A stretch of 64,000 nt of DNA from Lachnospiraceae bacterium (GCA_015057585.1 SVEF01000002.1:1-64000), one strand, 5' to 3'. Shown: positions 1 to 7,763, counted from the first letter of the stretch. Notes: generated by a model from the letters alone, not told the origin. Numbers and translations are program-made.

Positions 1-1
1 G

Positions 2-127
2 GTGGCATTCGGACATTTCGGAAAGGAAATCTTCGAAGTGCTGAAATACATCGGAGTGGCATATGACGAAATCGGCTATAACCAGCCAAAGAGCCTGCCA
101 TATCCATCCGAGAATCCGTTTGCATAA
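2..127 (+). CDS. C-terminal fragment of an unidentified protein
   Basis: The window opens inside a reading frame whose last 41 residues are visible and end at TAA 125-127. The fragment begins VAFGHFGKEIFEVLKY and ends PYPSENPFA. GHFGKE loosely recalls the GHFGR motif near the C-terminus of S-adenosylmethionine synthetase, but the residues that follow do not match that family, so I do not assign it. The 5' part lies outside the window. A long palindromic element begins about 10 bases after the stop. Confidence 0.6.
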   Translation: MAFGHFGKEIFEVLKYIGVAYDEIGYNQPKSLPYPSENPFA

Positions 128-136
128 TACAGAATG

Positions 137-363
137 TTTTCTTGTTACATTGAGTTTAAATTAATTTTAAAGGTCCGGCCTGTGATTTTTGTCCAACAGA
201 ACGCGCTCCCGCTCGGGCGAAAACGCAGTGGTACTAAACTCGAGCGAATTTTTCAAATTCGCTTAACCTCGTTAAGTACCAGCGTTTTCTAACGGTTCTG
301 TGTGGAGAAAAATCACGGGCCGGACCAATTTAAGATTATGACAGGCTCAATGAAACAAGAAAA
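137..363. repeat. Long nested inverted repeat (~227 bp)
   Basis: The outer arms TTTTCTTGTTACATTGAG (137-154) and CTCAATGAAACAAGAAAA (346-363) are complementary except for two bases. Inside, GGTCCGGCCTGTGATTTTT (172-190) pairs with AAAAATCACGGGCCGGACC (308-326) with one mismatch. Further in, CAGAAC pairs with GTTCTG, GAAAACGC with GCGTTTTC, GGTACT with AGTACC, and the centre is GCGAATTT-ttc-AAATTCGC. It starts about 10 bases after a stop codon. It resembles the two ~445 bp elements in architecture and shares the AAAACGCAG motif, but is otherwise a different sequence. Read as RNA it would fold into one very long hairpin. Confidence 0.85.
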
Positions 364-436
364 TCTTTGATTTGGAGTGAAAAAAGGATTCAACGGATGG
401 ATGATGGTGAGAGAATTGAAAAATTTTTAAAAAGTT

Positions 437-464
437 CCAACCTTTTAAATTTTGCGTGTCTATA
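437..464 (+). promoter_or_regulatory. Possible ECF-sigma promoter of the sigma-factor gene
   Basis: CCAACCTTTT (437-446) followed by CGTGTCTATA (455-464) has the AAC...CGT pattern of many extracytoplasmic-function promoters and lies 46 bases before the chosen start of a sigma-factor gene. Autoregulation would be typical. The spacing is a little shorter than the textbook SigW/SigM layout, so this is a suggestion. Confidence 0.35.
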
Positions 465-509
465 TAGGTGAAAGCTTTCAATGAAATAAAAAATGATAAA
501 GGAAAACAA

Positions 510-2174
510 ATGAACAGACAGGAAGTAGAAAACATTATAACAGAATACGTAAAGCCGATTTTCGGATTTGCATTAAAGCGGTGTAAGAGCACGGAGGATG
601 CGGAGGATTTATCACAGGAGATTATTTTAAAGGCATTCCGGGCATTGCTTGTGAGAGAGGATATTGCAGACGCAGGTAAATTTATCTGGACAATCGCACA
701 CAATGCACTGAGTAATTATTACCGGGATACAGCAAAGAGCATGGTAGGAGTGTCTTTGGATGAGGTGGCAGAGCTGGTAGCAGACCCCAATTCTTTATCG
801 TTTGCAGAGGATGACAGGGAATCGTTGGAGCGTGTGCAGCGTGAGATTGCTTATCTTTCGAAACTGCAGAGAAACATTGTGATTGCGTATTATTTTGAAA
901 ACCGGAAGCAGGCAGAGATAGCCGAGGCTTTTGGGATTCCTGTCGGAACCGTTAAGTGGCATTTGTTTGAAGCAAAAAAAGAATTGAAGAGAGGTATGGA
1001 CACGATGAGAAAAGCAAGCGAATTAAAATTTAACCCGGTAAAATTTCAGAACTTTGGAATCAATGGTTCTGTCGGCACAAAGACGGCAGAGGACTTTTTC
1101 CACTCGGCATTGGCACAGAATATTTGTTACTGTGTGAAGTGGGAAGCAAAGACGGTGGCAGAGATTGCAGATGCTCTTGGGGTATCGCCGGTGTATGTGG
1201 AGAACGAGGTGGAGTTTTTAGAGGAGTATGGATTCTTGTTAGAGGAAAGGGGAAAGTATCTGGCAAATTTCTTGATTGAAGAGTTGACAACGGAGCGGAT
1301 GCGGTTGTGCAGTGAGATGTACCGGAAGGCCGCAAGGCTGTTTGCAAATGATTTATATGATGAGCTGATTACCTCAGGACTTTTGGGGGTAGAAGAGATT
1401 CTTTGTCAGCAGACAGAGGAACCGGTGGCACTGCAAAAGGAAATAGCAAAGGATCAGAATTTCCTTTTGTGGTCTTTGATTCCATACATTGCAGCGTGGT
1501 CGGGAGAAAGCTTACGCGAGGATTCTGTTTCCTTTGAAGAAGTGGCAACGATTCGTCCGGACGGTGCACAGAATATTTTTCATGCACGCGTGGAACAAAA
1601 GGATGTGGAATGGCCGGAGGAATATGGAGAGGGATTTACTCTCTGTGGACCGATGTGGAACGGAGTAGAAGGAAGCATCTTTTGGCAGATGGACAGTAAC
1701 TGGTCGGATAGGGATACCGAGCATTTTTATCATTATGCGGAGGAATCGGTTCATGCACTGAGGCTTTATAAAAGAGAACAGGAAGGGGAACTTTCCAAGG
1801 ACGATTTTGTGTGGCTTGCGGAGCATGGCTATGTAAAGACAAACGGAGATTTTGACGGTCTCTTTCAGTCAGTGTGGCAGATTGTGATATTGAGAACTCC
1901 GGAAATTAAGGAAAAGCTGCTTGCTATTGGTGAAACTCTGAAAAAGAAATATCAGGCGGAGTTTGAGCAGTTAAAGGCACCGTATGTGGAAGCTGAGCTT
2001 GCGGCAGTTCCGAAGCATCTAAAGAAAATGAAGGCGTTCGAATTACAGTTTCTCTTCCATTCGGATGGACTGTTTTTGTGGTATTGCATGAGAGAACTGG
2101 TGAATAACGGAAAGCTGAAAATGCCGACCGAGCAGCAGAGAAAGATACTGAGTACGTTGATTATAGAGGAGTAA
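510..2174 (+). CDS. ECF-like RNA polymerase sigma factor with long C-terminal extension
   Basis: A 554-residue protein. Region 2 is near residues 20-75 (AEDLSQEIILKAFRAL, then NALSNYYRD) and region 4 near 125-165 (AEIAEAFGIPVGTVKWHLFE), so the first ~170 residues form a normal ECF sigma factor. About 380 further residues follow. The first of these contain another helix-turn-helix-like stretch (VAEIADALGVSPVYVENEVEFL); the rest I do not recognise. The start at 510 is chosen because AAAGGA lies 6-7 bases upstream; a GTG at 468 has no ribosome site. No anti-sigma gene adjoins it, so the extension may hold the regulatory function (inference). Confidence 0.85.
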   Translation: MNRQEVENIITEYVKPIFGFALKRCKSTEDAEDLSQEIILKAFRALLVREDIADAGKFIWTIAHNALSNYYRDTAKSMVGVSLDEVAELVADPNSLSFAEDDRESLERVQREIAYLSKLQRNIVIAYYFENRKQAEIAEAFGIPVGTVKWHLFEAKKELKRGMDTMRKASELKFNPVKFQNFGINGSVGTKTAEDFFHSALAQNICYCVKWEAKTVAEIADALGVSPVYVENEVEFLEEYGFLLEERGKYLANFLIEELTTERMRLCSEMYRKAARLFANDLYDELITSGLLGVEEILCQQTEEPVALQKEIAKDQNFLLWSLIPYIAAWSGESLREDSVSFEEVATIRPDGAQNIFHARVEQKDVEWPEEYGEGFTLCGPMWNGVEGSIFWQMDSNWSDRDTEHFYHYAEESVHALRLYKREQEGELSKDDFVWLAEHGYVKTNGDFDGLFQSVWQIVILRTPEIKEKLLAIGETLKKKYQAEFEQLKAPYVEAELAAVPKHLKKMKAFELQFLFHSDGLFLWYCMRELVNNGKLKMPTEQQRKILSTLIIEE

Positions 2175-2183
2175 AAGACAGAT

Positions 2184-2217
2184 AAAAAGGCGTTGCCGAT
2201 AAGGCAGCGTCTTTTTT
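2184..2217 (+). terminator. Intrinsic terminator after the sigma-factor gene
   Basis: GGCGTTGCC-gataa-GGCAGCGTC is followed by TTTTTT, 10 bases after the stop codon. A-rich sequence on the 5' side extends the stem. Confidence 0.85.
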
Positions 2218-2296
2218 GTCAATAACAAAAAGGGGAGATTTACAAAAAATGAGTTGTCCATAACAAAAGTGGCGCAAAAATTTTTTTCGAGCCCTC

Positions 2297-2327
2297 TTGA
2301 CAACTGCTACTGTACTATGCTACAGTA
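2297..2327 (+). promoter_or_regulatory. Promoter and palindromic operator of the gntR operon
   Basis: TTGACA at 2297-2302 and TACAGT at 2321-2326 form an 18-spaced sigma-A promoter. TACTGTA (2308-2314), six bases, then TACAGTA (2321-2327) is a perfect inverted repeat that covers the spacer and -10 element. An adjacent AGTACTAACTGTACT suggests a second half-site pair. YtrA-type GntR regulators commonly bind such sites in front of their own ABC operons, so this is probably the autorepression operator. Confidence 0.75.
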
Positions 2328-2413
2328 CTAACTGTACTAAGAGTGTTAATACACTTAAAACGAAACGAAACAAAACGAGAGACAAGAAATCCATGGGAGA
2401 AAGGAGGAATGGT

Positions 2414-2779
2414 GTGATTACGTTGGATTATGCGGACCGGCGCCCGATTTACGAGCAGGTGGTAGAGAAAATGAAGGAGCTTATCCTTCTGGGAGTATTG
2501 GAGACCGACAGCCAGTTGCCGAGTGTGAGAGAACTTGCGATGGATTTGTCTATCAACCCGAACACGGTGCAGAGAGCGTACGCGGAATTAGAGCGACAGG
2601 GAGTAATTTACTGTGTCAAGGGACGCGGTAATTTTGTGGCAGGAGTAACAAATCTTCGGGAACAGCACAGGCAGGAGCTGGTCACACAGATTTCGGAACT
2701 GGTAGCAGAGGCTGTAAAGGCAGAGATTTCCGAGGAAGAATTTTTGAATTACGTGAGGGAAGCTTATAAACAGAGTTAA
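2414..2779 (+). CDS. GntR family (YtrA type) transcriptional regulator
   Basis: A 121-residue protein with an N-terminal winged helix (RPIYEQVVEKMKELILLG, LPSVRELAMDLSINPNTVQR, GVIYCVKGRGNFV) and only a short C-terminal helical tail, the size and shape of the YtrA subfamily. The GTG at 2414 is taken as start because AAGGAGG ends six bases upstream; an ATG at 2393 lacks such a site. It is the first gene of an operon with an ABC ATPase, a permease and a VanY-like peptidase, and probably represses it from the operator at 2308-2327. The inducer is unknown; related operons answer to cell-wall-active compounds (family knowledge). Confidence 0.9.
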   Translation: MITLDYADRRPIYEQVVEKMKELILLGVLETDSQLPSVRELAMDLSINPNTVQRAYAELERQGVIYCVKGRGNFVAGVTNLREQHRQELVTQISELVAEAVKAEISEEEFLNYVREAYKQS

Positions 2780-2830
2780 GACATGGGCCTGAAGACAACT
2801 TAGAGAATTTTTTGAGAAAGGAAAGAGGTT

Positions 2831-3733
2831 ATGATAGAAGCAAAAAATGTCAGCAAATCGTTTTCTGATATTTTGGCGGTAGACAATGTATCGGTGACGA
2901 TTCGTGAGGGTGCCGTATTCGGGATGATCGGAACGAATGGTGCCGGAAAGAGTACGTTTTTACGCATGCTTGCGGGTGTGCTTGCGCCGGATGCAGGAAC
3001 GATTACCATAGATGAGATGCCGGTATTTGAAAATCCGGACGCAAAGAGGAAATTTTTCTATATTTCGGATGATCAGTATTTCTTTGCAAACACGACGCCG
3101 GCGGAACTGGTCCGCTATTACGGTGTGGCTTATCCGAAGTTTGATAAGGAGAGAGCAAAGAAACTGCTTTCGCAGTTTGGTCTCGATGAAAAGAGAAAGG
3201 TGGCAACCTTCTCCAAGGGTATGAAAAAGCAGTTATCGGTGATTTGCGGTATCTGTGCAAATACCAAGTACTTATTCTGCGACGAAACCTTTGACGGACT
3301 GGATCCGGTCATGCGCCAGGCGGTCAAGAGTATTTTTGCACAGGAAATTGCAGAAAGAAATATGACGCCGGTCATTGCGTCCCATAATTTACGTGAGCTG
3401 GAAGATATTTGCGACCATGTGGGACTGTTACACCGGGGCGGAGTGTTGCTTTCCAAGGACTTGGAAGATATGAAGGTGAACATCCACAAGGTACAGTGTG
3501 CGTTTAAGGCAGACAGTAATATTGAGGAAGTTCTTAGCGAGATGGAAGTGATTAAGAAAGAGATGCGGGGCTCGCTCTATACGATTACAGCAAGAGGAAA
3601 CAGTGATGACATCCGTAACCGGATTCAGACGGCAAATCCAATCTTTATGGAAGTATTACCACTGAGTCTGGAAGAAATCTTTATCAGTGAAACGGAGGTG
3701 GCAGGTTATGACATCAAGAAACTCATTTTTTAA
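2831..3733 (+). CDS. ABC transporter ATP-binding protein
   Basis: A 300-residue ATPase. The Walker A motif GTNGAGKST is near residue 35, the signature-like FSKGMKKQLS near 125, Walker B YLFCDETFDGLD near 145, and the switch histidine is in VIASHNLRELEDICDH. Start 2831 follows AAAGAGGTT. The last 26 bases overlap the permease gene, so translation is probably coupled. With the gntR gene upstream it forms a YtrB-like exporter ATPase. The substrate is not known. Confidence 0.92.
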   Translation: MIEAKNVSKSFSDILAVDNVSVTIREGAVFGMIGTNGAGKSTFLRMLAGVLAPDAGTITIDEMPVFENPDAKRKFFYISDDQYFFANTTPAELVRYYGVAYPKFDKERAKKLLSQFGLDEKRKVATFSKGMKKQLSVICGICANTKYLFCDETFDGLDPVMRQAVKSIFAQEIAERNMTPVIASHNLRELEDICDHVGLLHRGGVLLSKDLEDMKVNIHKVQCAFKADSNIEEVLSEMEVIKKEMRGSLYTITARGNSDDIRNRIQTANPIFMEVLPLSLEEIFISETEVAGYDIKKLIF

Positions 3734-6044
3734 ACTGTTAAAAGAAGATTTCAGGAGAAGACTCTGGGTGTTCATTCTGGCATCGGTTGTATTTTTCGGC
3801 ACCTTTGGTGTGGTATTTACCATGGTGTTACAGCAGTGGGTGGATAATTATACCCGGCAGAACGGTATGGTGACAGATTCGTTTTCCTATGGTGCGGTTT
3901 ATGATATCGAAAGGCTGTCAGAGGTCAGACCATTGTCAGAGAAGGTTGCCGGAGACGTAATTGAGTTTATTGCGCTGAATCCGTGGCTGGTGATTGTGGC
4001 CAGTGTCGGTGCGTTAATTTGCGGTATGAGTGGATTTGCATTCCTGCATTCAAAAAAACAGGTGGATTTTTATCACAGTCTGCCGGTAAAAAGGGAAATG
4101 CTGTTTGCGGTCCGTTTTACAAACGGGGTCCTGTTCTTTTTGATTCCGTATGTGATCAGCCTGCTGTATGTGTTTTTATTGTGCGGGTTGTTTGACGCTA
4201 TGTCCTGGAAAGTGCTGCAGGGCGGTCTTGTCGGTTTGGTGATTCACCTGATGGGCTTTATCATTATGTATCTGTTTACGATTCTTGCGGTGCTGTTGAC
4301 AGGAAAACTCTTGATGGCATTTCTTGGATTTGCAGTATTTTGCTTCTATGCACCGGCAGTATACCTTTTGACAGAAGCACTGAAGGATGTTTTCTTTATT
4401 TCGCTATATGGCGGTTCGGTGGGGGCTATGGAAGATATTATTTTTTCCATGAAATATGTTTCTCCGCTCAGTTATTACTGTAGCCTGTTTTACTCCGTAT
4501 ATCAGGCAGAAACCATGAAGACGTTCTGGATCGAATTGGGGTGCTTTGTGATTTTTGCAGCAGTGCTTGCAGTAGCGTGCTTGTGGTTATATAAGAAGAG
4601 AAGAAGTGAAACATCCGAAACGGCAATGAGCTTCAAAGTCAGTGAGCCAATCATCCGTATTCTGATTGCGATTCCGGTCGGTGTCCTGGTTGGCTTTATG
4701 TTTTTCCTGATTGAGCAGGACTACGGGGACGGAAGCAGCGCAGTGCTTTGGATGCTGTTTGGTTGTGTTCTCGGGGCGTTTCTTGTACATGGCTTTGTGG
4801 AAAGTCTGTTCCGCGGAGATATTAAGAAATGTCTTTCCCACAAGTGGCAGCTGTTGGCAACGATTGGTGTGGCGGTAGTCATTCCATTGTGCTTTTATCT
4901 GGATGTGTTTGGATATGATTCTTATCTGCCAAACAAGAGTCAGGTAAAGGGAATGGCAATGTATAACAGCGATTTGCGGTTTGGCGGAAGTTATTATGAA
5001 ATGAAAGACGGCGATTCTTATTATGTCAATCCGCAGGAGTACGGACTTTCGGCATCCGTAGAGGAGTTTGATGCCATGTATGAACTGGCAGGGATTCTTT
5101 CGGAGTATACGAAAACAACAAGAAAAAATCTGTTCCGCTTTGGCAGGGTGAGAAATTATCAGTATGTTCCGGAGACGGAGTATGGTACTTATATGACGGA
5201 TTTCTCTATCCGGTATACCTTAAAGAACGGAAAAGAAGTTACCAGAACGTACGAGTATAATTACTGGGCAGTACTTGATTTGCTGGAACAAATATATAAT
5301 CAGGAGGAGTATAAAAAGACGACCTCCCCGATGTACATGGCAGAAGACGAAGGCTACCGGGTAAAATACGTGGACTGCGTTTCTCCGCTTACGGAAGATG
5401 CCTATCGCATCCGTGTGAACGGACAGGAGTTGCAGCGCATTTATGTAGAAGAACTGTTCGCGATGTCGTTTGATGAAGTGATACAGAGTGCGGCTATCGG
5501 ACGTCTGGAATTCCTTTATGAAGGGGATTGGTACAGCTACAGTGCCATTCTTTATCCGCAGATGACACGTACGATTGCCATGTTAAAGGAATGTGGCTAT
5601 GAGGTGCCGTTGCTTACGGAGGCTGAAAATATTAAAGAACTGCATATCAATTATACGTCAGAGGCTATACGGGAAGCAGCACTGGATGCCCTTAAGGAGG
5701 CAGAAACGTATAATGAGTTTGCTGAAACTTTGACCGAGGAAGGCGGCATTTCCTATAAGTCAACCTATGAGGCAACTGCAGAATATTATGAAAAATACGG
5801 AGAATATACGTTAAGACTGACCAATCCGGAGGAGATTGCAGCAATTCTTCCTCATTTGATGGCCAGGTCGTATTCCCGGGAATTCGGACCGTTTCCGTTG
5901 CATGAGGAAAATTGTCAGGTAAGTATCACCTTTGCTTATGGGGAAGGAGAAGAGCAGCATGAGGATGTCAGGTGGTTTTATTTCCTGGAGGACGAAATTC
6001 CGGAATTTGTAATAAGAAAAATGAAAGAGAACTTACATGAGTAG
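3708..6044 (+). CDS. ABC-2-like permease with large soluble C-terminal domain
   Basis: A 778-residue protein. The first ~400 residues contain repeated hydrophobic segments (for example WVFILASVVFFGTFGVVF, WLVIVASVGALICGMSGFAFL, LIAIPVGVLVGFMFFLI), consistent with eight or more membrane spans. From about residue 410 no membrane segment appears, leaving ~370 residues rich in Tyr, Glu and Asp, presumably exposed outside. Start 3708 is set by GGAGGTGG ten bases upstream, inside the end of the ATPase gene. It pairs with that ATPase; the following peptidase gene overlaps it by eight bases. The role of the large domain is unknown. Confidence 0.85.
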   Translation: MTSRNSFFKLLKEDFRRRLWVFILASVVFFGTFGVVFTMVLQQWVDNYTRQNGMVTDSFSYGAVYDIERLSEVRPLSEKVAGDVIEFIALNPWLVIVASVGALICGMSGFAFLHSKKQVDFYHSLPVKREMLFAVRFTNGVLFFLIPYVISLLYVFLLCGLFDAMSWKVLQGGLVGLVIHLMGFIIMYLFTILAVLLTGKLLMAFLGFAVFCFYAPAVYLLTEALKDVFFISLYGGSVGAMEDIIFSMKYVSPLSYYCSLFYSVYQAETMKTFWIELGCFVIFAAVLAVACLWLYKKRRSETSETAMSFKVSEPIIRILIAIPVGVLVGFMFFLIEQDYGDGSSAVLWMLFGCVLGAFLVHGFVESLFRGDIKKCLSHKWQLLATIGVAVVIPLCFYLDVFGYDSYLPNKSQVKGMAMYNSDLRFGGSYYEMKDGDSYYVNPQEYGLSASVEEFDAMYELAGILSEYTKTTRKNLFRFGRVRNYQYVPETEYGTYMTDFSIRYTLKNGKEVTRTYEYNYWAVLDLLEQIYNQEEYKKTTSPMYMAEDEGYRVKYVDCVSPLTEDAYRIRVNGQELQRIYVEELFAMSFDEVIQSAAIGRLEFLYEGDWYSYSAILYPQMTRTIAMLKECGYEVPLLTEAENIKELHINYTSEAIREAALDALKEAETYNEFAETLTEEGGISYKSTYEATAEYYEKYGEYTLRLTNPEEIAAILPHLMARSYSREFGPFPLHEENCQVSITFAYGEGEEQHEDVRWFYFLEDEIPEFVIRKMKENLHE

Positions 6045-6960
6045 ACGGAAACAAAAAAGAAAACTTGGTTTGTTTGTGTTTTTCCTTCCGGTGATTCTCA
6101 TCGCCGGTATCCTGTTGTATCTGAATCCGGACTGGGGGTATCTGCTTACCTCCGGTCTGGGCAGAGAAAAGGTTTCCATAGAGAGCACCACAATCCCCCT
6201 TGTGGAACTCTCTGTGGACGAACTTAGGACAATGGAGAATGTAACCTTTGACCAGAGCATGCTTCTGATTAATACAGAGCATATGTTAAGCGAAAACTTT
6301 ACGGCGGAGACAGGAGAATACAAGCAAAGCGGGGTTTACATGAATGTGTGTATATTGGAGGCTTACACCGAATTATCTGCTGCGGTCACGGAAAAAACGG
6401 GGGACAAGCTCTATATTTCGAGTGGAATCAGAGACCGGGTAAAACAGCAGAAACTGTATGAGCAGGACCCGGAAACGGCAACGGTGCCGGGGGCCAGCGA
6501 ACATGAGACCGGACTTTGCATGGATGTGTATGTGACCGGATTTGCCGGAGACGGTTTTTTGAAATCAGAGGCAGGGATGTTTATCAATTCCCACGGTCAT
6601 GAGTACGGATTTATCATCCGGTATCCGAATTACGGTGAGGAAATAACGGGTATCCGGTTTGAACCGTGGCATATCCGTTATGTGGGCCAGCCGCATGCGG
6701 ATATCATTTATAATAATAAGTTGACCTTGGAAGAATACATCTTGGAATTTAAGGAGGGAATCTGTTATGAAACCGAACGATATTTCATCATCCGGCAGAG
6801 AATCGAAGAAGGAGTGCTTAAAGTGCCGGATGGGTGCGAAAGTTATGTTATTTCTCCAGACAATACAGGATGCTATTTTATTACCGGCAAGAAGAAGGTT
6901 TCGCAAATTCGGAACATTGTATCAACAAGGGAAATAACTTTGGACCAGCCCCCATTTTAG
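6037..6960 (+). CDS. M15/VanY-like D-Ala-D-Ala carboxypeptidase, membrane-anchored
   Basis: A 307-residue protein with an RRKQKRK start and one membrane segment near residues 11-28, so probably a signal anchor with an outer domain. The zinc motif SEHETGLCMDVY (SxHxxGxxxD) and the later EPWHIRYVG are the metal and catalytic signatures of the VanY/M15 carboxypeptidases that trim peptidoglycan stem peptides. Its ATG lies inside the end of the permease gene (ATGAGTAG overlap), making it the last gene of the gntR operon. The last seven codons and the stop lie in the left arm of a long palindromic element, so the native C-terminus may have been replaced. Confidence 0.88.
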   Translation: MSRRKQKRKLGLFVFFLPVILIAGILLYLNPDWGYLLTSGLGREKVSIESTTIPLVELSVDELRTMENVTFDQSMLLINTEHMLSENFTAETGEYKQSGVYMNVCILEAYTELSAAVTEKTGDKLYISSGIRDRVKQQKLYEQDPETATVPGASEHETGLCMDVYVTGFAGDGFLKSEAGMFINSHGHEYGFIIRYPNYGEEITGIRFEPWHIRYVGQPHADIIYNNKLTLEEYILEFKEGICYETERYFIIRQRIEEGVLKVPDGCESYVISPDNTGCYFITGKKKVSQIRNIVSTREITLDQPPF

Positions 6961-7381
6961 GCGGCAGCCCTGTTCTCAAAAAACGCAGTTGACACGCTCG
7001 TAAGAGTTGCTGTTTGTACCGGCTTACAAAACCGTCATAAACAGAAAATCCGGACCGAAACTCAGCGGTCGGGAGATGGAGTCTGAGAAAAAAAGAGGAT
7101 ATCACGAAAAGCGTCCGAAGGACGCGGTTTTAGAAAAGGCGGTAAGCGCTCTCGGAAAACGAGTTTTCCAGAGACGCTCATCGCCTTTTCGTAAAAGTGC
7201 TGTCGCACTTTATTCGTGATACCCTCTTTTTTGCTCCTGTTTTTCTAGCCTCCCGCTTCGGACAGTCGGCTCCGGATTTTCTATTCCTGTTTTTTTAAGC
7301 CGGTACAAGCAGACTCTTACGGCATATCCCTGCATGTTTTTTGAGAACAGGGTTGCTGCCCATAAGGGGCCGGGCCAAAGT
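6937..7381. repeat. Long palindromic element, copy 1 (~445 bp)
   Basis: The outer arms ACTTTGGACCAGCCCC... (6937) and ...GGGGCCGGGCCAAAGT (7381) are complementary. The pairing continues through CCCTGTTCTCAAAAAA / TTTTTTGAGAACAGGG and GTACCGGCTTA / TAAGCCGGTAC. The core at 7095-7226 is bounded by ATCACGAA / TTCGTGAT and carries three small hairpins: GCGTCC-gaa-GGACGC, a central GGAAAA-cga-GTTTTCC, and AAAGTGC-tgtc-GCACTTT. A second copy of the same length lies at 42274-42718. No protein is encoded. The left arm supplies the last codons and stop of the VanY-like gene. Confidence 0.9.
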
Positions 7382-7388
7382 ATTTCCC

Positions 7389-7437
7389 GCCGCCCTCAAT
7401 CGGCATGTTGCGAAGCAATATGCCGATTGGGCGGCGC
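7389..7437. repeat. Short hairpin satellite next to palindromic element copy 1
   Basis: GCCGCCC...AATCGGCAT, then gttgcgaagcaat, then ATGCCGATT...GGGCGGC forms a long stem; the loop itself contains TTGC-gaa-GCAA. The same loop with a changed but still complementary stem follows copy 2 at 42729-42757. Confidence 0.8.
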
Positions 7438-7444
7438 CTGTGAA
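7429..7444 (+). repeat. 16 bp direct repeat, left copy
   Basis: GGGCGGCGCCTGTGAA occurs here and again at 7822-7837. Both copies are preceded by ATGCCG. The pair brackets the type I toxin-antitoxin locus. Confidence 0.8.
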
Positions 7445-7462
7445 ATTTTATAATTTGTTCGA

Positions 7463-7491
7463 TTGTAATGCCATAAGCCATTTGCTATGCT
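7463..7491 (+). promoter_or_regulatory. Probable promoter of the small toxin gene
   Basis: TTGTAA (7463-7468), 17 bases, then TATGCT (7486-7491) preceded by TG (extended -10). Transcription would start near 7498, giving an ~85-base leader. A TATAAT at 7449-7454 is an alternative -10. Confidence 0.5.
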
Positions 7492-7522
7492 GTAAACAGG
7501 GAAACTTAAGCGAGGCGGCTCG

Positions 7523-7571
7523 CCCTCCACAGGAGGGAAATAAAAATCCCTCCGGACGAAAGAAAGGAGGG
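7523..7571 (+). promoter_or_regulatory. Shine-Dalgarno-sequestering tandem hairpins in the toxin leader
   Basis: CCCTCC occurs at 7523-7528 and 7548-7553, and GGAGGG at 7532-7537 and 7566-7571. The last GGAGGG is the ribosome site of the toxin gene. Two adjacent hairpins can form (first with first, second with second), the second hiding the ribosome site. Exchange of partners is possible. Such leaders limit translation of full-length mRNA in known type I toxins (family knowledge). Confidence 0.65.
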
Positions 7572-7581
7572 ATAGATAGCA

Positions 7582-7677
7582 ATGTACATAACATTATCTG
7601 ATTTAATTCAGTTTTGCTTATTACTTGTTGCCCTTGTAGTAGCGTGTTTTACGATATTCAAGGGAAAAAGAAATTAG
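7582..7677 (+). CDS. Type I toxin, holin-like small membrane peptide
   Basis: A 31-residue peptide starting MYITLSDLIQFC. It has one hydrophobic span (residues ~8-26: LIQFCLLLVALVVACFTIF) and a basic tail KGKRN. This is the layout of the TxpA/BsrG-like putative holin-like toxins that insert in the cell's own membrane. AAAGGAGGG lies 11 bases upstream, inside a hairpin. An antisense RNA from a consensus promoter on the other strand overlaps the 3' end. No protein-coding antitoxin is nearby, so the RNA is the presumed antitoxin. Confidence 0.8.
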   Translation: MYITLSDLIQFCLLLVALVVACFTIFKGKRN

Positions 7678-7757
7678 CCGCCATTGAGTCCAAGCAATGA
7701 CGGCTGGTTGAAAAACTAGTTATAAATTTGGGCGAACCGCTTCGGGTTTCCCTCTTT
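7662..7757 (-). ncRNA. Antisense antitoxin RNA (RatA-like arrangement)
   Basis: From the promoter at 7764-7792, transcription on the minus strand would start near 7757. It would cross the 3' untranslated part of the toxin mRNA and meet the stem AGCCGTCATTG / CAATGGCGGCT (7676-7707, plus coordinates), followed by TTTCTTTTT, a good terminator at about 7662. The ~95-base RNA is fully complementary to the 3' end of the toxin transcript. Convergent 3' overlap is the arrangement of txpA/ratA in Bacillus. Confidence 0.7.
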
Positions 7758-7760
7758 GAT
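7731..7760 (+). terminator. Probable terminator of the toxin mRNA
   Basis: GGGcGAACC-gctt-cGGGTTTcCC followed by TCTTTG forms a stem about 55 bases after the toxin stop codon. The T-run is poor. It overlaps the start of the antisense RNA, so both RNAs pair over ~90 bases. Confidence 0.45.
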
Positions 7761-7763
7761 TCT

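Noticed and set aside
2-127. S-adenosylmethionine synthetase C-terminus
   Set aside because: GHFGKE resembles its GHFGR motif, but the rest of the 41 residues does not follow the family.
7007-7219. Reading frames inside palindromic element copy 1
   Set aside because: They follow the inverted-repeat structure, are not shared in frame with copy 2 and have no ribosome site; treated as chance.
6937-7381. Insertion sequence or CRISPR array
   Set aside because: No transposase frame, no short terminal repeats with target duplication that I can define, and no regularly spaced repeats; the structure is one large palindrome.
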